From Sphingomonadales bacterium (GTDB lineage Bacteria; Pseudomonadota; Alphaproteobacteria; Sphingomonadales; Sphingomonadaceae), in NCBI GenBank assembly GCA_016714795.1, contig JADKCA010000002.1, forward strand, positions 558,001-622,000: a stretch of DNA of 64,000 bases. Direction: 5' to 3'. Of this stretch, positions 32,786-41,758 are shown in pieces. Both the position numbers and the translations under genes were made by a program. Numbering within the stretch: position 1 is the first letter of the stretch; every line of letters starts with the position of its first letter. Below the pieces are notes generated by a model that saw only the letters and a list, made by a program, of their open reading frames with translations, was not told where the DNA came from and searched no databases.

Positions 32786-34998
32786 GCTTTCGCTCCTGCC
32801 TGATTGAGAAGGGGAAGGGATCGGATACGCATGCCTGTCACAGCAAACAAGGCGTTCGCCAGCGCGGGGGCGGCAGGGGGGAGGCCGGGCTCTCCCAATC
32901 CGCCCATCTCCGCGTCACTGTTCAGGAATTCGATCCGCACCGTTGGCGGAGAATCGGCCATTTTCAGGATGGGATAATCGCCAAAGCTGGTCTGCTGCAC
33001 CGCGCCCTTGTCCAGCGTGATGGCTTCTCCGATGGCTGCAGACAGGCCCATCACAATCCCGCCCATCACCTGCGCTTCGGCGTTGCCTGGATTGACGACC
33101 GGGCCGCAATCGACCGCCGCCCAGACGGCGTGGACCTTTGGAGATCCATCCGCCTTGACCGACGCCTCGATGACATGCGCGCAGATCGTGCCGAAACATT
33201 CGACAATGGCAATGCCGCGCCCGTGCCCGTCGGCCAGCGGCGTGCCCCAGCCCGCTGCCTTGGCAACCGCATCTAGCACTTTCTGATGCCGCCCGCCTTC
33301 GGCCAGATGCGCGCGCCGGAACTGATACGGGTCTGCCCCCGCTGCATAAGCCAACTCGTCGATGAAGCTCTCATTATAAAAGCCATGCTGCGTTGCATTG
33401 ACTGAGCGCCAGCTGCCGACCGTCTGGTTGGAAACGTGCTTGTAATGATCCTGTGCGAAGGCCGGGATGGTGTAGAAGAGCTTCGCCGCGGCCCCGCCGC
33501 CATCATCTGACGGTTGGGCATAGTTGTTCTGCCAGGCGACAATCTTGCCATCTTTGCCGAGCGCCGCCTTCATCACCGAAGAGGCCTGCGCGCGATACGC
33601 ACCCTGCGCCACTTCCTCTTCGCGGCTCCAGATCAGTTTGACCGGATGGGGCAAGTCCATCGCGAGCGCCACGACCTGCGGGATGGCTTCGATATACATG
33701 GGCAGCTTGCGGCCAAAGCCACCACCCAGCACGAGCGGGTGGAACGTGACGGCATCCTCGTCCAGACCGGACGCTTTGACGGCGGCCATCTTGCTGGAGA
33801 GCGGGTCTTGCAGCCCGCCCCAAACGTCCAGCTTGCCATCCTTGAACTGCGCCACCAGCGCGAACGGCTCCATCGGCGCATGGTGGAGGAAGGGTACCTG
33901 ATACCGGGCCTCGATCAGCTTTGTGCCGTCCGCCGCCAGCCCGGCCTCCACATCGCCTTCACCCGCGCTGGAACCGGGATCGCCGCCTTTGCGCAGAGCA
34001 TCGTGCGCGGCAAAGATCGACGCAGTCGAGATGCTCCCGTTCCCGCCATCGCTGAAGCGCGGGGACAAAGACCGCAGCCCCTTGATCGCAGGCCAGTATC
34101 CGGTGGCGACCACCGCGACGGCATCGTCCAGCTTCACCACTTTCTCGACACCCTTGACGGCAAGCGCGGGCTTTTCATCCACGCTCTCCAGCTTTCCACC
34201 CCGCACCGGGGCCGCCATCACCGTCGCCACGCGCATGTCGGGCAGATTGACGTCTATGCCATAGCGCGCGGTTCCATCCACCTTGGCGGGAATGTCGATC
34301 CGGGGGACGGGTTTGCCGATGAACCTGTAATCCTTCGCGGCCTTGAGTGCCGGTGTCTCTGCCAACGTCCGCGTGGCCGCACCCGCTGCCAGTTCGCCAT
34401 AGGATAGGCTCTTGCCGCTCTTGGCATGGCGCACGGCATGGCCCGCCGTGGTCAGTTCGCCCGTTGGAACACCCAGCTTCTCTGCGGCCTCTTCGACCAG
34501 TGCCAGTCGCGCAGCCGCTGCGACGACACGCATCCCCATTTGACCGGTGAAGCGCACCGCAGAGGAACCGCCCGTGATCTGGAGGGGCATCGCGCGCGCA
34601 ATCAAAGAGAGCAGGGATTCGGGCAGGGCGGCGACCATGCCGGGCTTGCCCGACATGTCAGACAGGAAGCCCCGCCCAAGGGTGCTATTGGCAAAGGCGG
34701 TCTCGGCGGGTGCCGATTCAACGGAGACCTTGTCCCAATCAGCGTCCAGTTCGTCCGCCACCATCTGTGCGAGTGCAGTGCTGGTGCCTGTGCCTATATC
34801 GATATGCGGGGTGTAAATCGTGATGCGGCTGTCTTCGCCGACTTTGATCCAAGTGCCAAAACTGCCATCTTTCGCGCCTGTGGTGAGAGCGGTGGCCCGC
34901 TCCCGAGCGCTGCTGTCCGCCCATTTGATCCCGAAGACTCCACCGCCCGCCACAAGGGCCGAGCCGATCAGGAAGGCCCTGCGTTTCACGCCCATCAT
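32782..34998 (-). CDS. Molybdopterin-binding large subunit, isoquinoline 1-oxidoreductase beta (IorB) type
   Basis: The 738-residue protein begins with a twin-arginine signal (VKRRAFLIGSALVAGG), indicating folded export to the periplasm. The body is a xanthine-dehydrogenase-family Mo-cofactor subunit: DIGTGTSTALAQMVADELD, HAPMEPFALVAQF, GGGFGRKLPMY, GSWRSVNATQHGFYNESFIDELA and a GGLGEPGLPPAAPALANALF close that carries the catalytic Glu. Substrates could be N-heterocycles or aldehydes. It overlaps the 2Fe-2S subunit gene by 4 bases, and no FAD subunit is present, as expected for IorAB. Confidence 0.93.
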   Translation of the reverse strand: MMGVKRRAFLIGSALVAGGGVFGIKWADSSARERATALTTGAKDGSFGTWIKVGEDSRITIYTPHIDIGTGTSTALAQMVADELDADWDKVSVESAPAETAFANSTLGRGFLSDMSGKPGMVAALPESLLSLIARAMPLQITGGSSAVRFTGQMGMRVVAAAARLALVEEAAEKLGVPTGELTTAGHAVRHAKSGKSLSYGELAAGAATRTLAETPALKAAKDYRFIGKPVPRIDIPAKVDGTARYGIDVNLPDMRVATVMAAPVRGGKLESVDEKPALAVKGVEKVVKLDDAVAVVATGYWPAIKGLRSLSPRFSDGGNGSISTASIFAAHDALRKGGDPGSSAGEGDVEAGLAADGTKLIEARYQVPFLHHAPMEPFALVAQFKDGKLDVWGGLQDPLSSKMAAVKASGLDEDAVTFHPLVLGGGFGRKLPMYIEAIPQVVALAMDLPHPVKLIWSREEEVAQGAYRAQASSVMKAALGKDGKIVAWQNNYAQPSDDGGGAAAKLFYTIPAFAQDHYKHVSNQTVGSWRSVNATQHGFYNESFIDELAYAAGADPYQFRRAHLAEGGRHQKVLDAVAKAAGWGTPLADGHGRGIAIVECFGTICAHVIEASVKADGSPKVHAVWAAVDCGPVVNPGNAEAQVMGGIVMGLSAAIGEAITLDKGAVQQTSFGDYPILKMADSPPTVRIEFLNSDAEMGGLGEPGLPPAAPALANALFAVTGMRIRSLPLLNQAGAKA

Positions 34999-35477
34999 GC
35001 GTCTCCCTGCACGGCAATCGCCGCCTGTCCGGTTGCGGTGCGGATCGCTTCGCGGATGCGCGGATAGGTGCCGCAGCGGCAGATGTTGGTCATTGCTTCA
35101 TCCACTTGCGCGTCACTGGGCTGGCCGGTGCGTTCAATCAGTGCGACAGCCGCCATGATCTGTCCCGACTGGCAATAGCCGCATTGCGGAACCTGCGCGG
35201 CAATCCAGGCCTGCTGGACGGCATGGAGGGTGCCATCGGGCTTTTTGAGCCCTTCAATGGTGCGGATCGCTTTGCCCGCCACCATTTCGATCGGCATTGA
35301 GCAGGAGCGCACGGCCTCTCCATCGATATGGACGGTACAGGCCCCGCACGCGGCAATCCCGCAGCCGAACTTGGTGCCGGTCAGTCCCAACTCCTCGCGG
35401 ATGGCCCATAACAGGGGCGTGTCGCCTTCACCTTCGAACGTCACGGCCTTGCCGTTGACGCTGGCTGCAATCGTCAT
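34995..35477 (-). CDS. 2Fe-2S small subunit, isoquinoline 1-oxidoreductase alpha (IorA) type
   Basis: The 160-residue protein carries both iron-sulfur sites of the family: a plant-type cluster (FGCGIAACGACTVHID, near residues 39-51) and a helical C-terminal cluster (CGYCQSGQ near 100 and ICRCGTYPRI near 135). It passes electrons from the Mo subunit, usually to a cytochrome, but no cytochrome gene is adjacent. It is the first gene of the iorA-iorB-msrB operon and is divergent from moxR, with 151 bp between. Confidence 0.94.
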   Translation of the reverse strand: MTIAASVNGKAVTFEGEGDTPLLWAIREELGLTGTKFGCGIAACGACTVHIDGEAVRSCSMPIEMVAGKAIRTIEGLKKPDGTLHAVQQAWIAAQVPQCGYCQSGQIMAAVALIERTGQPSDAQVDEAMTNICRCGTYPRIREAIRTATGQAAIAVQGDA

Positions 35478-35628
35478 GCCGCACTCCTCAGTCTTTTGAT
35501 TTTGATTGCATTTAGCAACGGGTCGCCTGCTCCGCCAGATCAGCGCACCAAGAATCCGCTTGCACCACCCGCCTAACCCTGCCTAACGATTGCTCCAACT
35601 GCCGTTTACGTCAAAGGAAAGAGGACCG

Positions 35629-36471
35629 ATGCGCTTCGAAGGCACCAAGGACTATGTCGCCACCGATGATCTGAAGGTTGCGGTGAACGCCGCCGCCCTG
35701 CTCCGCCGCCCGCTGCTGGTGAAGGGCGAACCCGGCACCGGCAAGACCGTGCTGGCAGAAGAGATCGCCAAGGCGCTGGGCGCACCGCTGATCACCTGGC
35801 ACATCAAATCCACCACCAAGGCGCATCAGGGCCTGTATGAATATGATGCGGTGGCCCGCCTGCGTGACGGACAGCTGGGCGATGAACGCGTCCATGACAT
35901 CAAGAACTACATCAAGAAGGGCAAGCTGTGGGAAGCCTTTGAAAGCCCCACTTTGCCCGTGCTGCTGATCGACGAAATCGACAAGGCGGACATCGAGTTT
36001 CCGAACGATCTGTTGCAGGAACTCGATCGCATGGCGTTTGACGTGTATGAAACGCATGAAACGATTGCCGCGAAGGAACGCCCGATCATCATCATCACGT
36101 CGAACAATGAAAAGGAACTGCCCGACGCCTTCCTGCGCCGCTGTTTCTTCCACTATATCAAATTCCCGGACCGTGACACGATGCAGGCGATTGTGGACGT
36201 CCACTTCCCCGGCATCCAGAAGATCCTCGTCTCCAAGGCGATGGACATCTTCTACGACGTGCGTGAAGTGCCCGGCCTGAAGAAGAAGCCCTCCACGTCG
36301 GAGCTCCTCGACTGGCTCAAGCTGCTGCTGGCGGAAGACATGCCGCTCGACGTCCTCCAGAACCGAGATCCGACCAAGGCGATCCCCCCGCTGCATGGCG
36401 CGCTGCTCAAGAATGAGCAGGACGTGATGCTGTTCGAACGGCTCGCCTTCATGGCGCGCCGGAACGGGTGA
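35629..36471 (+). CDS. MoxR-type AAA+ ATPase
   Basis: The 280-residue protein has Walker A GEPGTGKT at residues 33-40 and Walker B LLIDEIDKA near residue 113, with sensor-1 ITSNNEKELPDAFLRRCFF. MoxR ATPases insert metals or mature complexes together with VWA-domain partners. The partner CoxE-like gene lies at 37386, but about 900 bp of damaged sequence separates them; the two are normally close. AAAGGAAAGAGG precedes the ATG at 35629. Confidence 0.94.
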   Translation: MRFEGTKDYVATDDLKVAVNAAALLRRPLLVKGEPGTGKTVLAEEIAKALGAPLITWHIKSTTKAHQGLYEYDAVARLRDGQLGDERVHDIKNYIKKGKLWEAFESPTLPVLLIDEIDKADIEFPNDLLQELDRMAFDVYETHETIAAKERPIIIITSNNEKELPDAFLRRCFFHYIKFPDRDTMQAIVDVHFPGIQKILVSKAMDIFYDVREVPGLKKKPSTSELLDWLKLLLAEDMPLDVLQNRDPTKAIPPLHGALLKNEQDVMLFERLAFMARRNG

Positions 36472-36481
36472 GTTCGAGGGC

Positions 36482-36860
36482 GTGCTGACCGCTAGGCTTT
36501 GGGACATTGTTCTTGCAGGCGGCGGTGGCGCAATTCTCGTTCTGGCCGCCATCAAGTTTTTCGGTCAAAGGTTTGTCGACGCCTCTATTGCGAGAGGGAT
36601 GGAATCGCTGAGGCATCGCAACATTCGGGAGATCGAAGAAATGAAATTCGAGTTCCAGCGGACATTTGATCGCAGGACTCGGTTTCCAGATCGAACTGGA
36701 ATATTGCCCAGATTTGGTCTTTGCTGTTGGTAGCCAAACCGAACTAAATCTGCGCAAGCGCGATCAGGATGAGTTCCGATCTAACGATGACGAAGGAAGT
36801 AGCTGAGTGGCTGGATGCTGCAAAATTTTCGAAAATCAAACAGAAAAAATTTTTTGGCAG
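36482..36860 (+). pseudogene. Broken hypothetical membrane protein gene with several apparent one-base losses
   Basis: A GTG at 36482 opens a frame of 83 codons (a hydrophobic span AGGGGAILVLAAIKFF, then RHRNIREIEEMKFEFQRTFD) that stops at 36733. Reading frames beyond RTRF show pieces that seem to belong together: QIELE, then ILPR, then, if one base is added after 36711, IWSLLLVA, and finally TKEVAEWLDAAKFSKI in another frame to about 36830. At least three one-base losses within 130 bp would restore a continuous protein. Natural decay or poor sequence near a contig end could explain this. The family is unknown to me. Confidence 0.55.
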
Positions 36861-36960
36861 GTCTGAAGAGAAAAAAAGAAAAAAATTAGAGGCGGGGGGG
36901 GGAGAGCCGGGCCCGGCCCGAGGGGGAGGAGGGGGAGGGGGGGGGGGGGAGAAGGTTTTG
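36832..36960. repeat. Low-complexity A-rich then poly-G tract
   Basis: Runs of A and T (36832-36890) change abruptly to G-rich sequence (36891-36955) with a run of 13 G. Nothing similar exists elsewhere in the window. It is not a coding repeat, and it looks more like a low-quality join than a biological element. Confidence 0.7.
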
Positions 36961-37385
36961 ATGGAGAACGCCCCTTGTTTGCCTCTGAAAAGTTGCGCGG
37001 GGACGCGAGCGTAAAAAAGATGCAGCGTTTGAAGCAGAAATGGCTCGCACGGTCGGCGGAGGGCGTTCCCGATCGACAGAGTTTAACACTGTACAACGCA
37101 ATTATGATATCCGCCAAGCCTCTGCGGCACATCCGCTTCACCATCACGCCAGCCGTCGGGCGCCCGCATGTGTTGGTGCCGCGATTGCCAGGCATCGCCA
37201 GCGGCTCTGTGAAGCGTGCCTTTCCCGAATCGGTGCGATCAGGCGGTGACCGAGTGACGCGGTGCGGACTGGGCACGTGATCAAGCCGCAGAGCCAAGGG
37301 CAGCCAGGTTGCGTCCGAACCACGCCCTCCGCTTCGCGCCGCTGGGCCGCTCCCTCCACCCAAGGGCGCCCACCAACCTGACTTG
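36961..37385. other. Gene-free stretch before the VWA gene
   Basis: About 425 bp with no frame I would accept as a gene. The best frames on either strand are short and have no recognisable motif. The sequence ending at 37385 (GGCGCCCACCAACCTGACTTG) runs directly into the VWA start. This stretch could be a fragment of a gene lost at the damaged join. Confidence 0.4.
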
Positions 37386-38564
37386 ATGTTCTTCAACCTT
37401 CTCGACGAACTCCGCGCCGCCGGTATTCCGGCCAGCATCAAGGAGCATCTGATGCTGCTGGAGGCGCTGGACAAGGATGCCATCGGGCAGACGCCAGAGG
37501 AGTTCTATTACCTATCCCGCGCGGTCTATGTGAAGGATGAAGGCCTGCTTGATCGGTTCGATCAGGTGTTCAACAAGGTCTTCAAGGGTATCATCACCGA
37601 TTATGGCCTCAACCCGCAAGAGATTCCGGCGGACTGGCTGAAGGCGATTGCCGAAAAATTCCTCACCGAAGAGGAAATGGAAAAGATCAAATCCCTTGGC
37701 AGCTGGGAAGAGATTATGGAGACGCTCAAGCAGCGTCTGGAGGAACAGCAGAAGCGCCATGAAGGCGGCAACAAATGGATCGGCACCGGCGGCACTTCTC
37801 CCTTTGGCAATAATGGCTACAACCCCGAAGGCGTGCGCATCGGCGGCGAGGGCGGCAAAAAGCGCGCGCTGAAAGTGTGGGAGAAGCGCGAATTCTCCAA
37901 CCTCGATAACACCAAGGAACTGGGCACGCGCAACATCAAGATCGCGCTGCGCCGCCTGCGCAAATTCGCCCGCACCGGCTCCGCCGAAGAGCTCGATATC
38001 GGCGCGACCATCGATGGCACCGCGCGGCAGGGCTGGCTCGACATCCATATGCGCCCGGAGCGTCGCAACGCGATCAAAGTGCTGCTGTTTCTGGATGTCG
38101 GCGGTTCGATGGACCCGTTCATCAAGCTGTGCGAGGAGTTGTTCAGCGCGGCCACCAGCGAATTCAAGAACCTCGAATTCTTCTACTTCCACAACTGCCT
38201 GTATGAAGGCGTGTGGAAGGACAATCGCCGCCGCTTTTCCGAACGCACGCCGACAATGGAGGTGATGCACAAATTCCCGCATGATTATAAAGTCATCTTC
38301 ATCGGCGACGCGGCGATGAGCCCCTATGAAATCAGCCATCCCGGCGGCTCTGTGGAGCATTTCAACGAGGAGTCGGGCACGGTGTGGATGCAGCGCATCG
38401 TCAATACCTATCCCGCCACCGTCTGGCTCAACCCCACGCCGGAAGCGCACTGGAACTATTCGCAATCCACCAAGATCATGAAGGAACTGGTGAAAGACCG
38501 CATGTATCCGCTCACGCTCGACGGGCTGGATGATGCGATGCGCGAACTGGTGAAGAAGGCCTGA
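37386..38564 (+). CDS. CoxE-like VWA domain protein
   Basis: The 392-residue protein has an N-terminal helical region (LLDELRAAGIPASIKEHLMLLEALDKD) and a C-terminal von Willebrand A domain with the metal-site motif LFLDVGGSMDPF near residue 240. The usual DxSxS is DVGGS here, as in many CoxE-type proteins. It works with MoxR ATPases in cofactor or complex maturation. The ATG at 37386 is preferred to an adjacent TTG. Confidence 0.92.
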   Translation: MFFNLLDELRAAGIPASIKEHLMLLEALDKDAIGQTPEEFYYLSRAVYVKDEGLLDRFDQVFNKVFKGIITDYGLNPQEIPADWLKAIAEKFLTEEEMEKIKSLGSWEEIMETLKQRLEEQQKRHEGGNKWIGTGGTSPFGNNGYNPEGVRIGGEGGKKRALKVWEKREFSNLDNTKELGTRNIKIALRRLRKFARTGSAEELDIGATIDGTARQGWLDIHMRPERRNAIKVLLFLDVGGSMDPFIKLCEELFSAATSEFKNLEFFYFHNCLYEGVWKDNRRRFSERTPTMEVMHKFPHDYKVIFIGDAAMSPYEISHPGGSVEHFNEESGTVWMQRIVNTYPATVWLNPTPEAHWNYSQSTKIMKELVKDRMYPLTLDGLDDAMRELVKKA

Positions 38565-38600
38565 GCCTTCCCTGACTGAAACCCAACACAAGGACTCCCC

Positions 38601-39260
38601 ATGCTCGTATCCGAAGCCGTTGCCACACGCCGTTCCGTCCGTTCCTTCCTGAACAAGCCCGTTCCGCTCGAGACCGTCCGCCGCATCATGGATCGCGCCC
38701 GCTTTGCGCCCTCGGGCTGCAACTTCCAGCCTTGGGAAGCGCATGTGCTGACCGGAGACGCGCTCTCCGCCTTGCAGGAGCGGCTGAAGGCCAGCGCGCC
38801 CGATGCGCCGATGGATTATGATTTCTCCGCGCCCGGCAAGGTGGACAAATATAGCGAGCGCCTGAAAACGCTGGGTGCCGCCATGTATGGCGCGATGGCC
38901 ATCGAGCGCGCAGACGGCCAGGCCCGCGCCGATTTCGCCAGCTCCAACCTCGTCTCCTTCGGCGCGCCGGTGCTGCTGCTTTGCCACTTCCCCAAATTCA
39001 TGAAGGAAGCGCAGTGGAGCGATGTGGGCATGTGGCTGCAAACCATCATGCTGCTCGCGCGTGAAGAGGGGCTCGACACCTGCCCGCAGGAATATATGGG
39101 CATGTATGGCCACACGATCAAAGACCAGCTCGGGCTGGACGACGACCAGCTGCTCTTCTGCGGCATCGCCATCGGCTGGCGCGATGAGAGCGACGCGGTC
39201 AACAATTTCGAGCGCCCGCGCGTGCCGCTCGATGAGCATGTGACCTTCATGGGCTTCTGA
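38601..39260 (+). CDS. Nitroreductase family flavoprotein
   Basis: The 219-residue protein has the FMN-binding N-terminus (AVATRRSVRSFLNKPVP), RARFAPSGCNFQPWEAHVLTG, and a C-terminal FCGIAIGWRDESDAVNNFERPR. It reduces nitroaromatics, quinones or similar compounds with NAD(P)H; the substrate is not shown. AAGGAC precedes the ATG. A hairpin without a T-run lies just after it at 39275. Confidence 0.93.
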   Translation: MLVSEAVATRRSVRSFLNKPVPLETVRRIMDRARFAPSGCNFQPWEAHVLTGDALSALQERLKASAPDAPMDYDFSAPGKVDKYSERLKTLGAAMYGAMAIERADGQARADFASSNLVSFGAPVLLLCHFPKFMKEAQWSDVGMWLQTIMLLAREEGLDTCPQEYMGMYGHTIKDQLGLDDDQLLFCGIAIGWRDESDAVNNFERPRVPLDEHVTFMGF

Positions 39261-39274
39261 GGCCACTTCCCCGC

Positions 39275-39295
39275 GCTCCGGCCTTGAGCCGGAGC
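39275..39295. terminator. Hairpin between the nitroreductase and the convergent HTH gene
   Basis: GCTCCGGC-CTTGA-GCCGGAGC is a perfect 8-bp stem. It lacks a T-run on either strand, so it is only a possible terminator for the two convergent genes. Confidence 0.4.
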
Positions 39296-39305
39296 GTCCG
39301 GAAGG

Positions 39306-39866
39306 TCACTTAAGGTCACTGACGTGCGCATCATCGCCGTCCCCCTCTTCGTTCCAATCGGTCAGTTTATCCAGATGGGTTTCCAGCGTCTTGGCCTTGC
39401 GGCCCAGCCGGTCCTTGGGGTTGACGAAATTATAGTCATAGGGAACGCCGTACGCCGCAGGATCATGATGGCGCAGGAGGAATGTGATCAGCCGATCTGA
39501 ATAGCGGCGGCGCGTGCCGACCAGTTCGCCCTTGTAAAACACCGGCACTTCTTCACCCAGCAGCGCGCGCTCGACAGCTTCGTCGCTCAACCGCCGGATC
39601 GCGTGCGCAATCGCCGAATCCCAAGCCTGTGCAAAGGCTTCCGCGCCGGGCTTGCGGCGGAGGCGATAGGCCGTTTCCTTCGAACACCCCACCGCCCGCG
39701 CCGCCAAAGCGACCGAGCCGCAATCGGCGAGCGTTTCAATAAACGCCTTCTGCCGCGTAGGCGTCCACCCATCCACACGCGTGCGTGTGGGAGCGGAGGC
39801 AGCAGGCTGGAGCGTGACAGGAGCCGAAGCGGCGGGCGGAGTGCGGAGGCGGATAGGGTTTGTCAT
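39306..39866 (-). CDS. HTH-containing conserved protein (terminase-small-subunit-like N-terminus)
   Basis: The 186-residue protein has a helix-turn-helix-like stretch TRQKAFIETLADCGSVALAARAVGCSKETAYRLRRKPG (about residues 37-74), like homeodomain-type HTHs of phage terminase small subunits. The charged tail holds RYSDRLITFLLRHHDPAAYG. Relatives are frequent and unnamed in sphingomonads. The promoter appears to place the transcript start at the ATG itself. Confidence 0.65.
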   Translation of the reverse strand: MTNPIRLRTPPAASAPVTLQPAASAPTRTRVDGWTPTRQKAFIETLADCGSVALAARAVGCSKETAYRLRRKPGAEAFAQAWDSAIAHAIRRLSDEAVERALLGEEVPVFYKGELVGTRRRYSDRLITFLLRHHDPAAYGVPYDYNFVNPKDRLGRKAKTLETHLDKLTDWNEEGDGDDAHVSDLK

Positions 39867-39872
39867 TTTGAC

Positions 39873-39902
39873 ATATAGAACCTATTTGGTTGAAAATGTC
39901 AA
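39873..39902 (-). promoter_or_regulatory. Promoter of the HTH gene, probably giving a leaderless mRNA
   Basis: Reading on the minus strand, TTGACA (39902-39897) and CTATAT (39878-39873) are 18 bases apart. Only 6 bases lie between the -10 and the ATG at 39866, so transcription would start at or next to the start codon. A TGTCA-TTT-TGACA inverted repeat at 39861-39873 covers the start. Confidence 0.5.
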
Positions 39903-40268
39903 GACTTTTCACGTTATGTTCCAATCATACCATATCGAGGCGCGAAAGGTGAATGTGGATGCCTCTGAGTCCGCCGTTCCTCTGCGGGCTTTGAGGGAAA
40001 TAGACCTGCTATGCGCGGGCAAGCAGTTCACATTAAAGTTTGGGATTTGGAAGGGCTTGGGGCTTGCTGCACGTTACGTTGTAAATCGCGCCGCCGCAAA
40101 TCCCTGTAACTCTAAGTAAATTTCACCGCGACTTGCTTTCAAATCTACGTAACTCCGCAACTCGATTTTGAACGCCTGTTGGAGTAGAATGTAAATTTTT
40201 TCTTGCCCACGTCTAATGTCACGGATATTCTGCCAGAATTGTCTCTGTTTGAATAGGAGGGATTCGCA
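39903..40268. other. AT-rich gap before the glucosaminidase gene
   Basis: About 365 bp, visibly richer in A and T than the surroundings. I see no gene. It holds a 13-base palindrome ATTCTGCCAGAAT at 40227-40239, 30 bp before the glucosaminidase start, and an AGGAGG ribosome site at 40255-40260. Confidence 0.55.
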
Positions 40269-41570
40269 ATGCTAAGATGTTCGATTGTCGCCCTGACCAT
40301 TTCAGTTGGCGTTGCAGTAAGTCCCGCCGCAGCACAGGAGTGGGGCTGTTATGATCCGAAGCCTGGACACCCTACAGTCGATGAAAAAAAGGCATTCATC
40401 TCAAGCGTTAGCCAGTCAGCAATCAGAGGTGAGCAACAGCACGGTGTTCCAGCGGCAGCCATAGCCGCAATGTCGATGATAGAATCGGGCTATGGGTGGA
40501 CGCGAATAGCGCTCGAAGCCCAAAACTATTTTGGCTGGAAATATTATGGTCCTGCTGCAGCAGAAGGTCGCGATCAATACACATTGACGTGCCAACCGCC
40601 AGAAGATATTAACAACAAATATGTCAAATTTTTAAATTTGGACGACGCCGTCAATTTAGTCGCGCGCAAGCTCGCCACTCTTCCGGCGTATAAAAGTGAT
40701 ACGCAATACTACCAAGAATCTCGTGCCAGGGGCGTCGACAACGTAACGGCAACGAATACATGGGTATCGGGAATTGCAAACCCTTACAATTGGAAACCTG
40801 AGCTGTATGCGACAACTGTTCGCAGATTTATGAACAACCCTGAAAATCCTTCAGAAACTGTCTCGCCCGAACTAAATCTGTACAGGCTGTCCGAGAGGGC
40901 GGGGCGTCATGCTGACGCCGGAATTACGTCCGAGGATTTACCCGGCTACAAATACGCGGTCTCCAAAGTGAAAGCTTGGAGTGGATCGTGCGGCGATCCA
41001 ATCTTGGATTACACGCGATGGGAGGGGTTCCCGGTTAGGAAATGCAGGGTTTCCGATCTTGGGGTAACGGTAGAAACCTATATGCTAAATGCGGACAGTC
41101 GCAAAATTTCTCTTTGGATTGCAACAGCATGCAAGGATGCTGGCGTGTTGAACACCAAAGCTTGTATCGATCATTTGGTGGCCGTTACGAAAGGCGCATC
41201 GAGCATGGGAATATTCCCTGTCGCTGGCTACATTCCAGAATCTTACAATGGCGTTTGCAATCTTTTTCGCGATGGAGTGACTGTAAAAACGGCAACTTGG
41301 AGTAAACAGATCCCACCCATAAATGGCGCTTGCGGCCCCGAAAGTGAGCTCACAAATCCGTTGACCTCAGCGCGAAAATTTGCACGTATTTCGTCAACCT
41401 CACGCGAAGATTACCGGCTTGCAGGGGGCAAAGAGCCGGTCGGGGAGGACGGCAACGTTCATTGGGCCGACGTCATTCGCGCTCTCTATCAAGCGGCATG
41501 GAACAGTCCGCGAAATCAATTGATTTCTGCTCGAGCCATTGCCGACAAGAAGCGAGGTATCATCCGGTAG
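40269..41570 (+). CDS. Secreted glucosaminidase-domain protein
   Basis: The 433-residue protein has a signal peptide ending at AAAQEW and a FlgJ-type glucosaminidase domain at about residues 45-190 (GVPAAAIAAMSMIESGYGWTRI, with the likely acid Glu72; then AQNYFGWKYYG). This domain cuts the glycan chain of peptidoglycan. The C-terminal 230 residues contain eight cysteines and no domain I recognise. Base composition is clearly more AT-rich than the core genes, suggesting acquisition. No partner gene (immunity or secretion) is recognisable nearby. Confidence 0.82.
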   Translation: MLRCSIVALTISVGVAVSPAAAQEWGCYDPKPGHPTVDEKKAFISSVSQSAIRGEQQHGVPAAAIAAMSMIESGYGWTRIALEAQNYFGWKYYGPAAAEGRDQYTLTCQPPEDINNKYVKFLNLDDAVNLVARKLATLPAYKSDTQYYQESRARGVDNVTATNTWVSGIANPYNWKPELYATTVRRFMNNPENPSETVSPELNLYRLSERAGRHADAGITSEDLPGYKYAVSKVKAWSGSCGDPILDYTRWEGFPVRKCRVSDLGVTVETYMLNADSRKISLWIATACKDAGVLNTKACIDHLVAVTKGASSMGIFPVAGYIPESYNGVCNLFRDGVTVKTATWSKQIPPINGACGPESELTNPLTSARKFARISSTSREDYRLAGGKEPVGEDGNVHWADVIRALYQAAWNSPRNQLISARAIADKKRGIIR

Positions 41571-41758
41571 CCTATGGGTTATAGGATTACGGTGACAGTG
41601 CACTTAATTGCCCTCCATCTTCGGGGGTTTCGGTCACCCGCGTTCATGGCTGCAAGTCTGGGCGAACAGCACCGAAAGTCAAGACGAAGGCCCCCCCGCC
41701 CCCACCATGAAGCCGCAGTCAATAGGGCTCGCCTGACAGCGGCCCTGCGCTTCTGAGG
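41571..41758. other. Gene-free part of the gap after the glucosaminidase
   Basis: No convincing gene on either strand. The short frames here have no motif or start signal. A C-rich run GGCCCCCCCGCCCCCACC lies at about 41689-41706. A structured terminator follows at 41759, and the 60 bases after it to 41871 are featureless. Confidence 0.45.

Noticed and set aside
36769..37014. An 81-codon glycine-rich open frame
   Set aside because: It is produced by the poly-G tract and the damaged gene; the TKEVAEWLDAAKF part belongs to the broken upstream gene.
37512..39266. A 584-codon open frame on the minus strand across the VWA and nitroreductase genes
   Set aside because: Both plus-strand genes have clear motifs and starts. 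The antisense protein is His/Arg/Gly-rich, typical of a shadow frame.
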